Source: Crocodylus rhombifer (Eukaryota; Chordata; Crocodylia; Crocodylidae). From it: a DNA stretch of 64,000 nt. Below, piece after piece: positions 23,620-35,469 of the stretch. A program made the translations under genes and the position numbers. The notes beneath the pieces are model-generated. The model was not told where the DNA came from and searched no databases. It was given only the letters and a program-made list of their open reading frames with translations. How positions within the stretch are numbered: position 1 is the stretch's first letter; every line of letters starts with the position of its first letter. The DNA lies in contig JAVSML010025539.1 in assembly GCA_038503035.1 (NCBI GenBank), positions 1 to 64,000 of the forward strand, written 5' to 3'.

Positions 23620-24436
23620 GCTAGGGACACGCATACAAAAATCCTGAGCCTTAACTGATTCAATTTTTGCAGGTTAGTATAACCTGGCTAGGCTGAGTCG
23701 GTTTGTCACTGCACAGTCATCTCAGAAATGCAGGCACATGCCTGCACTGGCTCAAGCTAGATGCCGGGGGAAGGTAAAGCAGCCCTCCCTTCCCTTCCAC
23801 ACTGAGCTAAGGATGCCATGGCCAGGCCCTGGCAGGATACTCTGATTAGGGAGAGGTCTTCCCCCCCACCCCCAACCAGCCCAGCAGGGAATTGATAACA
23901 CTGTGTTTATCACACCTAACTCAGTGCTTATCACCCCATTAACAAAATAGTAGAGGGCCATTACCATATACCTGTTGATTCTGCCTTTGTCCTGTCTCAT
24001 GCAGCATGTACTGTAGCCAACATGTGGTCTTCTAGCTAATGCTGAAAGGTGCCTGTGTAAGGCAGAGGGGACAGGGCAATCCCCACTTAGAATGGAGGGG
24101 AGGAGCAGGGGGAATCCAGGCAGATGCATGTAGTCTCTGCCAAGCTCTCCAGCCAGGCAGTAGAGGGGAGGATCCAGTCCTGGTGTGAAGCAGAGAGGAT
24201 GTCAGGATGCTAGGGGAGTCTGGTTTAATTTACACCAGGAAGGGATCTGGGACAGACATTGCATAAAACAATTTGACCCAAATCAGTTAAACCTGGTTGA
24301 ATGTAGTATCAGACTTACCTCAAACCAGTTTTACCCATTTTCAAACTAGTATATCTGCACTGAACATCTGTTCTGTTACAGGTTTAAACCAGTTTCTGAT
24401 CACTTAAACCAGTTTATGTATAAATTCTGTCCCCAC
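23620..24436 (+). mobile_element. Family Y nonautonomous DNA element, copy 2 (about 820 bp)
   Basis: The left end gctagggacacgcat is followed by 'ctgattcaatttttgcaggttag' and 'gcaggcacatgcctgcactggctcaag'. The right end has a run of 'aaaccagttt'/'aaaccagtt' motifs and terminates in 'aattctgtccccac'. Same orientation as the copies at 1798 and 58329. The middle is GC-rich and non-coding. Confidence 0.75.
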
Positions 24437-24845
24437 AGAGTTAAAATAGGATGAACAAAAGGCATTAGTGAGTTGCCTAGCTTGCTGGGTTTTGTAGAAA
24501 GGCTTTAGTCCCTGAGGAACTCTGCAGCTGGTCCTCCCAAATAAAACCTGGTCTTTAAGTACCAAGGAAGCAAACAAATAAAGAAACAAAACAAAACCCT
24601 GCTGGCATGTTCTGGGCACTAAGAGAGGAGCCCTTTTAGCTCTAGCCCCAGAACAACAGCCTTGCAACTCTGTGCAGCAAGCTCACATTCTTTTCTCCTT
24701 GCCAGTGTGCCGCCTCTTGTATCTCTCCTCTGGGGTTTTAAGCACCCAGTGGGATATTCTTCCATTAACAATAAAAGTCCCCCAGATAACTGTTTTTAAC
24801 AGGGCTGGCTACCCCTCACTTAATGGGAGAGACAACCCTGTTACA
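24437..24845 (-). mobile_element. Candidate 3' LTR fragment with adjacent polypurine tract
   Basis: On the minus strand a TGTAACAGGG start at 24845 is immediately preceded by the purine run gggggaggagg (plus-strand 24848-24858), as expected for the 3' LTR of a gypsy-like element. The start resembles that of the gypsy LTR at 54686 (TGTAACAGGGG). A TTTATTTG/AATAAA-poor U3-R region follows and runs into family Y copy 2. GC-rich sequence to about 25120 on the right may be the internal remnant. No pol motif seen, so the call is tentative. Confidence 0.4.
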
Positions 24846-24858
24846 TACCTCCTCCCCC

Positions 24859-26139
24859 AAGAGTGGAGCGTGAGATGCACTCTTCCAAATTTTAACTCCC
24901 CTCCTTCCAGCTGGGGAAGTTGGCTGTGGCTGCTTCTGTGAGTGGCTAAAGCCATCATCTGGCACTTGTTCCCACAAGTGGCCACAGTGATCAGCCATTG
25001 TGGGATCACCTGGGGGGGGGACCTCATCTCCCCCCTGCCCAGTTGCCAGGATCAGCCATGGGGGACCTCCCCCGGGGGGGGCATGTGCACCCTCTGACTA
25101 AGGTGGCACTAGTCGCCCATGATTCCTCATGAAAAGAATTTCATGTTGGCATGCATGGATCATGGTTGATGGCAGACCTCAAAGGAGTAATATTGCACTG
25201 CTAGGTACCAACACATAAGTCTGGGGTTGGCTTCTCCCTTTGCTTTCAACCCTGTTAAAGGGTCAAGATCAATAATGAGGGTAAAGGTGTTCCCAAGGAG
25301 ATAACAGCAGGGGGCCTTTATTGCTCACTTAATAACCAGGATACTCTGTGTGTTTGCTCTCTGGAGGAAGCTTCCATCTTAAGCATAAGATTGGATGTCC
25401 TCAAAGTCCTGAGAGAGAACAGCCCCAAAGCCTCATTTGAGGCATCTGTTTGGCTTGAGGGTGAAACTTATGGTCACATGAATGGAACGTGCTAGCATTA
25501 CCAGTAAGTAATATACCCTTCCATCCTCTTTAATTCATTTGAGTGTCTTCATTTCTCAAATATATTATTAACACTGCTCATGATATTTTAGGTGCCAGTA
25601 TCAATGACAGCAATTCCTAGGCTGTCATTGTTCTACTGCACAAGTTAGGCAAGGAAAAAGCCTGAAATTTAAATGGGCAAAGAAAGAATGATTGCCTTCC
25701 TGTTAAAATGTTTGTTGTGTCAAAGTTTTGTCATATTTTCCACAGTAAAACTCCTCAAATGTCAACCAAATCCTCCAAGATTATGAGACTCAAAAACACA
25801 TTTGAAATATAGAGCAACAGCATAGGGTGGTGGGTGGCAGCGGTGGCTGCCACATGCAAGCTTCCCCTAACTGTGTTGGGCCAGTCGGGCATCAACTGTG
25901 CAGCTCACAGAGGAGCATCACTGCCCTCGCCCCCTGGTCTTGCTTCTGAGAGGTGGCAGTGCAGGATGATGGTGCTCCATCTCTGCCCACCCGTGCATAC
26001 CCCCTAGGGCTTTCCCAAGTATCCCCGCGGTTATGCTTATACCTGGCTGACCACCTCTCTGGCATAGAGAATAAAATATTTCATTGATATGACCAAATTA
26101 GACTGAGACAGACAAAACTCCCAAAGAAGATACAAGTTA
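24859..26139. other. Non-coding, GC-rich then AT-rich
   Basis: 24859-25120 and 25820-26040 are GC-rich without coding signal. The intervening sequence is ordinary. Possible LTR-element remnant on the left side only. Confidence 0.4.
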
Positions 26140-26940
26140 CAAGGGTGGGCGGATGAGAATAGGATGGGATTCAACACTGACAAATGCAAAGTGATGCATC
26201 TGGGGACGAACAACCGGCACCATACCTACAGGCTGGGGAACTCCCTTCTTGTCAGTACAGAGGCGGAAAAAGATCTTGGAGTCATCATTGACTCCAGCAT
26301 GAACATGGGCTGGCAGTGTGGAAATGCAGTCAGGAAGGCCAACCGTAACTTGTCATGCATCCACAGATGCATCTCAAGCAGGTCCAAGGAGGTGATACTC
26401 CCCCTCTATGTGGCACTGGTCAGGCCGCAGCTGGAGTACTGCATCTAGTTCTGGGCACCGCATTTCAAGAGGGATGTGGACAACATGGAGAGGGTCCAGA
26501 GGAGGGCCACTCGCATGATCAGGGGCCAGCAGGGCAGGCCCTAGGAGGAGAGGCTACAGGACCTGAACTTGTTCAGCCTCCACACAAGAAGGCTGAGGGG
26601 GGATCTAGTGGCCTGTTACAAACTAGTCGGGGGGATCAGCAGGTACTAGGAAATTTCCTGTTCCCCTGAGCATTGCCAGGAGTGACCAGGAATAATGGTC
26701 ACAAGCTGGCAGAGGGTAGATTTAGGCTAGATATCAGGAGGCGCTACTTCAAGGTCAGGGTGGCTAGGATCTGGAACCTACTTCCAAGAGAAACGGTGCT
26801 GGCTCCTACCCTGGGGGTCTTTAGGAGGAGGCTAGATGTACACCTTGCTGGGGTTGTTTGACCCCAGTACTCTTTCCTTTCATGGCAGGGGGTCAGACTA
26901 GATGATCTACTCGGGTCCCTTCTGACCCTTGAAACTATGA
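26140..26940 (+). mobile_element. CR1 LINE 3' third, plus strand
   Basis: Carries the C-terminal part of ORF2: 'NRMGFNTDKCKVMHLG', 'STEAEKDLGVIIDSSMNMG', 'SRSKEVILPLYVALVRPQLEYC' and then a stop (tag) where Ile/Val-Gln is usual. 'FKRDVDNMERVQRRATRMIRGQQGRP' and 'NLFS' follow, with further stops. Its 3' UTR ends at 'cttgaaactatga'. It is the same subfamily as the copy at 5929 but in opposite orientation and 5'-truncated within the RT domain. Confidence 0.93.
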
Positions 26941-28012
26941 AGTCTCATGACAGTTTGTTCCAAAAAAAAAGTTGGAATTTAGCTCATATTTTCAGTACCT
27001 GTTTTTGCACCAGTGAGTTCTATAGGAGCTAAAGAGATATTTTGGAATAGCTTCAAAAACACCCTTCAAATTAATGCTTAGAGAAACTCAAATGTACCAC
27101 ATCTCTGCTTTTTTCTTGCCTTACACTTGTGTGGACAGAAGTACAGCTGTAACTCGGCATGATTTTGGCAAAGTGTTCTGAGTTTCAACATTACCCCAGA
27201 CCAAACAGAAGTTCACTGTTGGTTCCAAGGGGGAAGAGAATCTAGCTGGGCTTGGGAACCTGCAGCTAAGTTCTTATAGCAATGGCTAGGCTGTCTGCCA
27301 ATGCTCCTGTTTTCAGAATGGAAGGAGAAAAGGCAGCAGAGGGAGCTCATTCTTGGGGCTCTCCAGCTGGTCCTAAAGGGTGGGGTGGTCAATTGGAGCC
27401 CCCTGCACCCAAGGTGGGAAGCTTCACCCTCCAGAAAGGGCTGAAACCCCCCCAGACTGAACTCCCTCCGCTCCCTCTCCCTCCTTCCCTTCTGAAGATA
27501 GCAACAGGCTGGGAGCTGCACAGACACAAGTTACAAAAGACACTATGTTTTGAAACATCTTTATCTGATACCTCAGCAATGAGGGATCAGATTTTCACTC
27601 AACTGGCCATTTTAAAAGGGTTTTTTTGCAGCCATGCACTTGTGCTCACAATGTCCTCCAGCCATTTCCCTGGGTCTCTTAATCTGCCTTCTCTCTCTTA
27701 CTGCTCTTCTGAGCAGACCTTCCCTGTGAATTCGCCTGGAAGCTGGCCTGTTTATTGCTCACTGGCCCCAAATGTTCCTTTTATTCCTACTTCCTCATGC
27801 CTAACTGAAAGGCTTGCCTCTCAAAAAGCAGGGGCCAATGAACTGGCTTAGGAACTTCCTGCAAGCTGTTTACCCTGTCTGCAGCCACTGTTCACTGGCT
27901 CCCAGGTTATCTGGTGTTGTGGGAAAATTGGGCCTAGATCAGGCTGAGACTGTTTGGTCCTATGTGTGGTTCGACGTAGGTCATCAGGTAACCCACTTTC
28001 TAAGAGGAGGGT
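26941..28012. other. Non-coding; GC-rich from about 27210
   Basis: The 189-codon open frame at 27282-27851 has low-complexity Pro/Leu/Ser composition and no motif. I treat it as chance. The block may be the internal part of the LTR-like sequence to its right. Confidence 0.4.
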
Positions 28013-28700
28013 TACAGCTACCTGTACAGAGGCTAGACTGAAGTGCTGTGCAAATACCTATGTGCTGTGTGCAGAACCCCAGTGGATGGGATACACAACC
28101 AATATAAAAGGAACCTCTGATTGACAGACAGGGTGTGTGCATGGGTCTGTGTGAGTGAGAGGGGGACTAAAGGCAGGGTATATCTGTGCATGCTATTGCT
28201 GGAGTGTGGTGTGAGGGAGCGATTTGAAGGAGGCTGTATGGTGCATTGTGAAGGTGATAGACTGAGCAAAAGCCAGTACAGTGGTAACTGAGTGGGCGAG
28301 TGGATCATGGAGATTCATTGTGCCTGTGTGGAACCATCAGTCTCCACCACTGGGGATCCTTTGTCTCCTGATGAGAGTAGAAAGGGCTGCCTCCCCAGGT
28401 TTTATTTTCCCTCCAGGTGTGCTTATTACTTAAGTTAGTGGCCCTCTGCTCTCCTTGGTGAGTATTGCCCATCCCTTCCTTCTCCCTGCTTGCTCTGTGA
28501 AGCTGGGAGAGCACAGAGCCAACTATGAGATGCAGATTGTATCTGTATAACTGGAGAAGACAATACTACAAGCTTAATAAAGTTTCCCCTCTCCTTTTAA
28601 TGAAGTTTTACAGTCCACCCTTGTCTAGGTCTAGCTTAAGCCCATCTGGGTATTTTAGGGTTGTGGGAAGAGAGAATTTTACTATTAGATAAGGGTATTA
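28013..28700 (+). mobile_element. LTR-like sequence with TATA and polyadenylation signals
   Basis: 'ccaatataaaagg' at 28099-28111 combines a CCAAT and a TATA-like box. An AATAAA lies at 28576-28581, followed by a T/G-rich stretch. This is the order of U3-R-U5 in an LTR. I found no inverted TG/CA termini, no partner LTR and no coding remnant. A host promoter or pure chance remains possible. Confidence 0.3.
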
Positions 28701-29687
28701 TTATCATAAGTGTAGGTTTCAATAGGTTTTATTGGATTGTTAGGATTATTAGTGGTGGTTAAGAGCTGTTAGTTAACTAAGGGATTGTGTTTGTGACATT
28801 ACTTACTAGTTATCTATTTTTCTATTTACTACTAAATAAACTATTTAACTCGTTAGACCTTATACATTTGTGTGAGTGGCCTTATTAGTCATAGTGTAAT
28901 TAATTGCCAGATTCAGTGGGTGGTGACTAGATATGCCATGGTTAATACATTAGCTGGTCCAGAGCCAAAAAACACCCCCCATTGGAGACCGGACATAGAA
29001 GACAGCTGTTGATTAAGTGTATAGTTAGGAGCTACTTAAGTTTAGGTCCAACACCGGGCAGTCTCCTTCTATATCTTGCTGGGCCTGGCCTGATACTCAA
29101 GAAAGAACCTTGGGGTGAAGTTTGCGACTGACGAGCCGTACCTTTTCCCTGTGAACCCTAGGACTGGTAGATATAGAATCAGGTTGTAGAGAGGGAAGGC
29201 AGGGTGTATCATCTTGTTTGCTGCACCTGCATTATTCGTATCTGTTATCACTTGTATCAAGAAAATTTGCCTATTATTGAACAGAAGAAGTTGTGGTCAG
29301 TCTGAGGGCTTGGGTCCTCCTGAAATAAGGTATCTGGGTCATAAATCCACTGTCAACAGATAAGGTCTTCTAAGGCCTTGGAGAATGTGGCAGAATCTGC
29401 ACGATAATTGATAAGGCAATTTATATTGTCCCTGTAGGATTTTCTAGGGGACCATTTATATATGTTATTTCCTTCCCCATCTATGGATTTTTTCCACAAA
29501 AATATCTGGCTACCACCCATTCCCAACAATGCTTATTGGTAATTTCTTAAAATCACATCTAGCCTGTAAAACAACTAACAGATCCAATAAAACCCCACTC
29601 CAAGTGGCATACTGTCTCTGATTTTTATAGAAGTTGCCAATTTGAGTATTCATTTTAACTAATTATTATTTTCTTAAGTTTGTAAAT
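28701..29687. other. Non-coding stretch
   Basis: Nothing recognised. 28850-29060 could be the leader of the LTR-like unit to its left, but no primer binding site is certain. Confidence 0.4.
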
Positions 29688-30306
29688 CAGAAGTTTTTAA
29701 TCTTTTTAGCTTCAAGGCACCCCCTCCATAACTTTTTGGAATTTCACAGCAACCTTGGTTGAGAGTGATTGAGCAAGAATCTAAATTCAGAAAAGATATG
29801 GAGGGGTGCCTGAAAAACAAAAAGGTTGAGAATCACTGATAAAGCTGGTGCCAGGTAAAGGCAATGGAGGTAGGACCTAACTTTGCTGTGCCCTGCTCTT
29901 TCCATGGTCTGCCACCTCCCCATCCCAGGTCATACCTGCAGGGGCAAGGGTATCCGCTACCACTGAGGTGGCTTCTTTGGGTTTCGCATGCTGGAGGCCC
30001 TCCTGTCACCTGTGGGAGCGTGGGAAGAGCAGAGGGGATAAATCAGGCTTTAAAGCATGGCTCCATCCCCATGTCCACTTACGCTTCTGCCCAGCCATCT
30101 GCTGGGAGCCTGGAGGCAGCCAGCCCAGGGGCTGCTGGGGATGGGGGAAGGCAGAAATCAGGGTGCTCTCTAGAGGAGCAGCCATTGGTTTAGTGGGGTG
30201 GGGTGTGCCAAGCAGGAGGAGGATAAGCACTTGCCTCCAGACAGAAGCTGGTTGCTGAGGCACCCTTAAAGGGATCTTGTGGCACCTCAGTTGAAAATCA
30301 TTGCTC
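29688..30306 (+). mobile_element. hAT-like nonautonomous element
   Basis: The left end CAGAAGTTTTTAATC pairs with the reverse complement of the right end (GAGCAATGATTTTC). A third inverted copy of the end, 'aaaggttgagaatcactg', lies inside at 29821-29838 and pairs better with the left end. A 151-bp unit (29688-29838) can therefore be read as an element by itself. Both ends sit next to 'ggcaccc', which occurs in mirrored form. The middle (29860-30250) is GC-rich and its open frames look like chance. Confidence 0.55.
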
Positions 30307-31750
30307 TAAATGTTTAGATGTTTGTCCTCAAGAAAAACAATAAAAACATTTTAAAAATATATTGTTAATAATACTTGTTGGTACTTTATTTAAAGAATTA
30401 CTTTTTCTATTTCATTGTGTTCCTATCCAAGTTAAATTATATGTTGTCCAGCTTTGTTTTTCCTTAATATATTGTGAGGATATAAAGAACTAGGCATTGG
30501 ACTCCCCTTTTCTCCTCTGAGAAGTGTTGAGTAATGAGTGACTAAATCATTGTTGCATCCTTTGCTATCTACTGTCTCCTTTGTAAGAGGGAATCTGCAG
30601 ATATGAAGATTTTTTTTGAATGGCCTTGTGCTGGCATACAAATTACTGGCTGAGTTCCAGTATAAAGAAACAGGTTGTAGTATTTCCACTACATCACCCC
30701 ATTCAAAGCTCACTGCTGTTAATTTGCATTGGGAAGTAAGAGAGAGAGAACAACCGGACAAAAATTAGCATTTATTTGAGTGGCCAGAGTCAAATTAATT
30801 TAAAATTAAAGTGGGTTAGTACAGTGTGATGGAGTATGAAAGGACTGACTTGTCAGTTTGAAGTGGTCTATGTCAAATCAAAGCCATGTTACTGAGTTTA
30901 AGAAATGTACTTTTCATCAAGTGCTCCCCATAGAGAGAGGTGAGGAGACTAGATGCCACCTATCCTAGTAACAATGATTAACAGATATAAATGACTAGTA
31001 GTCATTGGTTTCTATTTTCCTTTCATTCCCTTAGTACTGACTCCCATTAGTCCTAATTATCCTTTTTAGTATCTCACTTCAAACTAATAACACTAGATGT
31101 TAATGGAAGTGATGGGCATAAATCCCGTGTATATCAAGAGAATAGATTATGATCAGGGCAAGAACTGTCTGAAAAGACTCATCTGTGACAGGACCCTAAT
31201 CCTTGTCACGGGCTTTTTAGCACTCTGGTCAAGTATTATGGGCTATATTCCATCACCTTTGTTCTTAGGTCGTTAGTACCTTATTCCATTCCATGAGGTA
31301 CTAACATGCTTTGGCATGTGTTCAGTTGGTGCCATTCCAAATTTGTGGAATTTTATGCTGTACCAAAATTGAGATGGAATAGGAAGAGATGCATGTTCAT
31401 GTTCTCAACCAATCAGAGCATGCATTGCTGGTGCTCCACCACTAGAGGACTGCTGAGCAGATATTTGAGTGCCTTGTTGCATTGATTCCTGAGAACAGCA
31501 CTGATGAAAGTAGCAATTTCTTGCCTGGCTGACATCACCTCAGCCCACCTCCAGCTCATGGGGGAAGCTGAGGTTTGCAGGGGGAGGGGTGCAAGGCCTT
31601 TGGGAGATACTGAGGCTTGGGGAGGAGTGGGAGCAGATGGTGGTGGCAGGGGTCTTTCCTCTTACCCTAGTAAAATCCTAGCTCCTGTGTGCAATGTGAA
31701 AAGGAAAAATGGACCAGTTCCCAGCTCTGTGGGACAGTTGAGAGCTAGTT
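30307..31750. other. Non-coding AT-rich stretch
   Basis: 31200-31500 has a mixed composition with 'aaccaatcagagcatgc' that could be an old repeat. Otherwise nothing recognised. Confidence 0.45.
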
Positions 31751-32190
31751 CAGGGCTGACCAACTGGTAGCCCACAGGTGGCATGTGGCCCACAAAAGGT
31801 TAACATGTAGCCCCCAGTATCCCACCCAGCTGCTGCTGTCCCTATTCCTCTGGCTGGATCAGTAGATGGGGTCTCAGGGTTTTCCCTTCCTCCCCTGGCT
31901 TCGGCTATATCCCCACCCCCAGGCATGGGGTAGCATGGTACAATGTGACACAGCCCAGAGTGGCCAGCTGGTGTTATGCCACAGAGAAGCCTGAAAGGAC
32001 CTGAAGATGAGGCATGGTCCTGTGCCACAAAGGGGAATACTTGCACCTGTGCAATGCATTGGGTGAGAAGTACTTGCCTGCACATGAAGTGCAATGTGCA
32101 GGTTTCCCCTCAAGTGCATACACCTGGGGTCTACAGCCTGGAGCCCATTGGCCATGTGACTTCTTGCTGCTTTGAAGTTGGATAACCCTG
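31751..32190 (+). mobile_element. hAT-like nonautonomous element, 440 bp
   Basis: The left end cagggctgaccaactggtag and the reverse complement of the right end (cagggttatccaacttcaaag) are imperfect terminal inverted repeats of classic hAT (Charlie-like) form. The flanking octamers agctagtt and aattaatt share five of eight bases, consistent with a decayed 8-bp target duplication. 'gcccacaggtggcatgtggccc' follows the left end. No transposase. Confidence 0.72.
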
Positions 32191-34404
32191 AATTAATTCT
32201 TGCACCCAAAGCAATGCATTCTGGGGTGCTGAAGGACAACAATCTCTCTGTTGAACAGGCATACATCCAATGTTCCCATCAAAGGTTTCACTTTCCGTAA
32301 CTGAAAGGGCACAACATTGCAACTTTTTGCTCCCACTTCTGACCTCATGAATAGCTTGAACAGGTGTCTGCTCGCACATTGGGACATTGCAAATTCAAAT
32401 GCCAAGGTCCTAATACTAGCGAGTCAGTGTTTCAGCCTTCTCACATGCACAAGGTCATACAAAGCAAAGCATACTTTGTAGATGCATCTTGGGGTTTGGG
32501 GATTGGAAATATAGCAAGGTCTACATGCCTACTACCTCCTATCCCAGATTAGAGGGCATAGACCTTTGGCTGTCTCTCTCCACTTTGCTGTCTGGTGTAG
32601 CTAAGTTGGTGCAAGGACTAGAGACTCTAGAGTATAGAGCCACTGCCAGATTTAAACTCCCTGAATTAAACTGGGAGTAGAGGCATGATTCTTTCCTCAT
32701 GCTGTTCTTAAAATTTATACAGAACAGAATACTACAAACACAATACTGTGGAACTCCTTGGGGACTCAGGTTATATAAAGTATGTTGTACTATGACCCTG
32801 AAAAATATCTACCAATAATAGACCTTACTTTTTAATTGGACAGTGGTGGCAGAGTGTTTAAGGCATATTTTGGCCCTACAAGGTTGAGGTCAAGCTTTGC
32901 TGTAAAGCTGTGCTGAAGGCTGCTTCCCAGGTGACACCCATCTTTTATAGATATTAGTCATTTTAAATTTTACATAAAGGTAACTTATTTAATAGTCCCT
33001 CTATGACTCCAAGCCAGTAACTTATGCTTGTACTCAACTCTCTCAACAATTATGAAATAAAAAATACATTTGGAGTAACTAAATGTATTGTGTTTTACAT
33101 TTAATCCAGGAGCAAAGTAATCATTTCAAAACCAACAACTTCTAGAACTCCTACAATAAAAAACAGATGCTTCAAAAATATACTGGCTTTAATTAATTTT
33201 TTATGAATATTTATTGTCAAATGCCTAGCAGTAAGCAACAATATTAATAATTCCTAAAGAAACATGGTAATAAACATGGTCGGACAAACACCATATCATA
33301 GGTTTGTCTTATTCCCAGTAGAAGAAAAAATATTAAATTATCTGATCTTTATAATAATTATGGGAATTATAGTCACAGATCTCCTATTATTAAATCTCAA
33401 GCCACCTCGTATTAAGCAATTTTTAATAGTCACCATTTTTCTGCCAGTTATTGCTGCAGTAGAGAGGAAAAACTTCAATTACTGTCCCTGCCAGTAAGTG
33501 CAAACTCAAAAAAATAAGTGAGAAGCCTTTATATCTTTATAACTTCTAAAACAGAACTTGCAGGGCTCTCAACTTGCGTAAGAAACCTGTGATGCTACGT
33601 CTTCCCTGTGCCTGGGGAATAATTATAACAGAGCCGATGCATCAGAAATGGAGGGTGACATCAGGTAAGAGTTCACAAAGAAGCTGTTAGAATGCAGTGT
33701 TCACCACTGAAATATAGGTGGTTAACTCAGTGCCCTGAAGTTCTCATTGAAGTTGTTTTAGGTAAGCATAATCTATTTCATGAATGCTCACAGCAGCTGA
33801 CGGGATATCTGACCACTTTAGTTGGTTGATGACTCAGTACCCTTCAATGGCGAGGGTTTGTGACTGAAGAGCTGACAGAATACTAGGTTTACCACTAAAA
33901 TAATATAAATATTTATGATGCCTAAAGACACCTTTCTTTTTCTTTGCATAGCATATTTTACAAGCATGAAAGTCAATAGGGTTTATGAATAAGGAATGAA
34001 TCAGTCCCTATTATACGCATACATAATAGGAACAAATTGGGAAGCTATTATACATATCTATTTTAAAATCTATACATCTTCCTATAAATCCCCCTGCCTT
34101 AAAATTAGTTTAAGATGGGCAGAATCAAGGCATAAAGTTAAAGAATTACTGTTTCTATGCAACTGAATTCATCCCCCTTGAGCTTATGGATTATATACAG
34201 ACTTTATATGCTCACACCTCATTTTCCCACAGAACCTCCACTTCATTCACCAAAAGAGTGCTTATTCAACAATCGCTTTGTCCTCTTTATTCAATGTGTG
34301 ATCCCCATACCATCCAAAACCCTACTCTGAATACAGAATTATTGATACCCTTGGGTGGTTTTTCTATAACGCTCTCAGCATAATACTTAATGCTTCATAA
34401 GCAC
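32191..34404. other. Non-coding, mostly AT-rich; possible tRNA-derived SINE at 32838-32935
   Basis: At 32841 'ggtggcagagtgtttaaggc' resembles a pol III A box and 'caaggttgaggtcaag' a B box about 35 bases on. That would fit a tRNA-derived SINE head, but the match is weak. The rest is AT-rich without named repeats. Confidence 0.35.
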
Positions 34405-34497
34405 TAAGTTTTCCAGGTTGTATCTGTATTGATCTAGTGGGAAAAGGAATTGGAACTCATGGTAGAGGTGATATCTTTTATTAGACCAACTAGATAT
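34405..34497 (-). mobile_element. PLE 3' tail fragment, minus strand
   Basis: On the minus strand it reads 'tctagttggtctaataaaagatatcacctc', then 'taccatgagttccaattcc'. These are the same phrases as the tails at 34838-34995 (minus) and 35165-35290 (plus). Confidence 0.75.
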
Positions 34498-34610
34498 TAG
34501 AGTTGAAGGTGTGGTAAAATCTCCTGTTTGGAACAGTTCATTTTATGCAGATTAGGTTCAGAGAAAAGTTGGAGTAGTTTGGTGGCAAGCAGGATGTGGT
34601 CGTATTTCCT
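34498..34610 (+). repeat. Left arm of an inverted repeat (PLE 3' UTR)
   Basis: 'gttgaaggtgtggtaaaatc' through 'gcagattaggttcagag' to 'agtagtttggtggcaagcag' pairs, in reverse complement, with 34996-35127. A gap of about 20 bases is missing from this arm. By eye about 88% identical. Confidence 0.85.
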
Positions 34611-34837
34611 TCTGGTTCTGATGATTCATATTTCACACAGAAGAGTAAAAAGATTAAATACTCTTCTGGGTAGGAATTTCTTTAGTGGTGAGGCATCTCA
34701 GATCTGTGATAATGCAAATTACTTTGAACAAAGGCAGGAGCAGGGTCTCGGGTTTCAGGTGGTAAAATTTGCTGCCTCCTTGTAAAATTATGAAGATTTC
34801 ATTTTTTTTTAAATGGGTAAAATTTGATGTCTTCCAT

Positions 34838-35127
34838 GTGTCAGGTATCTAGGTTCTAGCTGTATTGGTCTAGAGGCAAAAGGAATCAAAACTTGTAGTA
34901 GAAGTGCTATTTTTTTATTAGACCGACTAGATGTTTGCAAAAATAAATCTTTATTTACAAGCTTTCAGACACAAGTACCCTTCTTCAGGTGTAGGAGAAA
35001 AGACTACATCTTGCTTGCTACCAGACAACTTGGAGGTAAACAGACTACTCCAACTTTTTTCTCTGAGCCTAATCTGCATAAAATGAACCGTTTCAAACAG
35101 GAGATTTTACCACACCTTCAATTCTCC
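34838..35127 (-). mobile_element. PLE 3' UTR plus tail, minus strand
   Basis: Read on the minus strand: UTR 'aaggtgtggtaaaatctcc' (35120), 'ctacacctgaagaagggtac' (about 35005-34985), 'tctgaaagcttgtaaataaag', 'tagtcggtctaataaaa' and 'ttgattccttttgcctctag'. This is contiguous PLE 3' sequence. Its UTR part forms the right arm of the inverted repeat with 34498-34610. Confidence 0.78.
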
Positions 35128-35164
35128 TATGAAATATGAACTTTCATTTCTATCTAGAACTTCT

Positions 35165-35290
35165 ACAATTTTTTCTCCTATGCCTGAAGAAACGTGCTTG
35201 TGCCTGAAAGCTTGTAAATAACTTTTTTTGCAAATATCTTGTTAGTCTAATAAAAGCTATCACATCTACCACAAGTTCTGATTTCATAAG
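35165..35290 (+). mobile_element. PLE 3' tail, plus strand
   Basis: 'ctcctatgcctgaagaaacg', 'cctgaaagcttgtaaataac' and 'ttgttagtctaataaaagc' match the minus-strand tails nearby, but in the opposite direction. It could be the downstream half of the plus-strand UTR at 34498-34610, split by the minus-strand insertion. Confidence 0.75.
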
Positions 35291-35469
35291 CAGTAATGAA
35301 TTCTTCATTCACCCTGGGAATTTTTATGGTATCATTCCTATTTTACAAGTAAGGAATAAAGAGGTTTAAAACAACTAGGACCTAAACTAAGCTGAGTCAG
35401 GATCCCAGAATTAGGTGTGCCTCTGCCTAACTAACTTGGGGCCTAACTTCCTGCTTTTGGCCTACCTCG

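Noticed and set aside
27282..27851. 189-codon plus-strand open frame
   Set aside because: Low-complexity Pro/Leu/Ser composition, no motif, lies in GC-rich DNA next to an LTR-like block and overlaps a 104-codon frame on the other strand.
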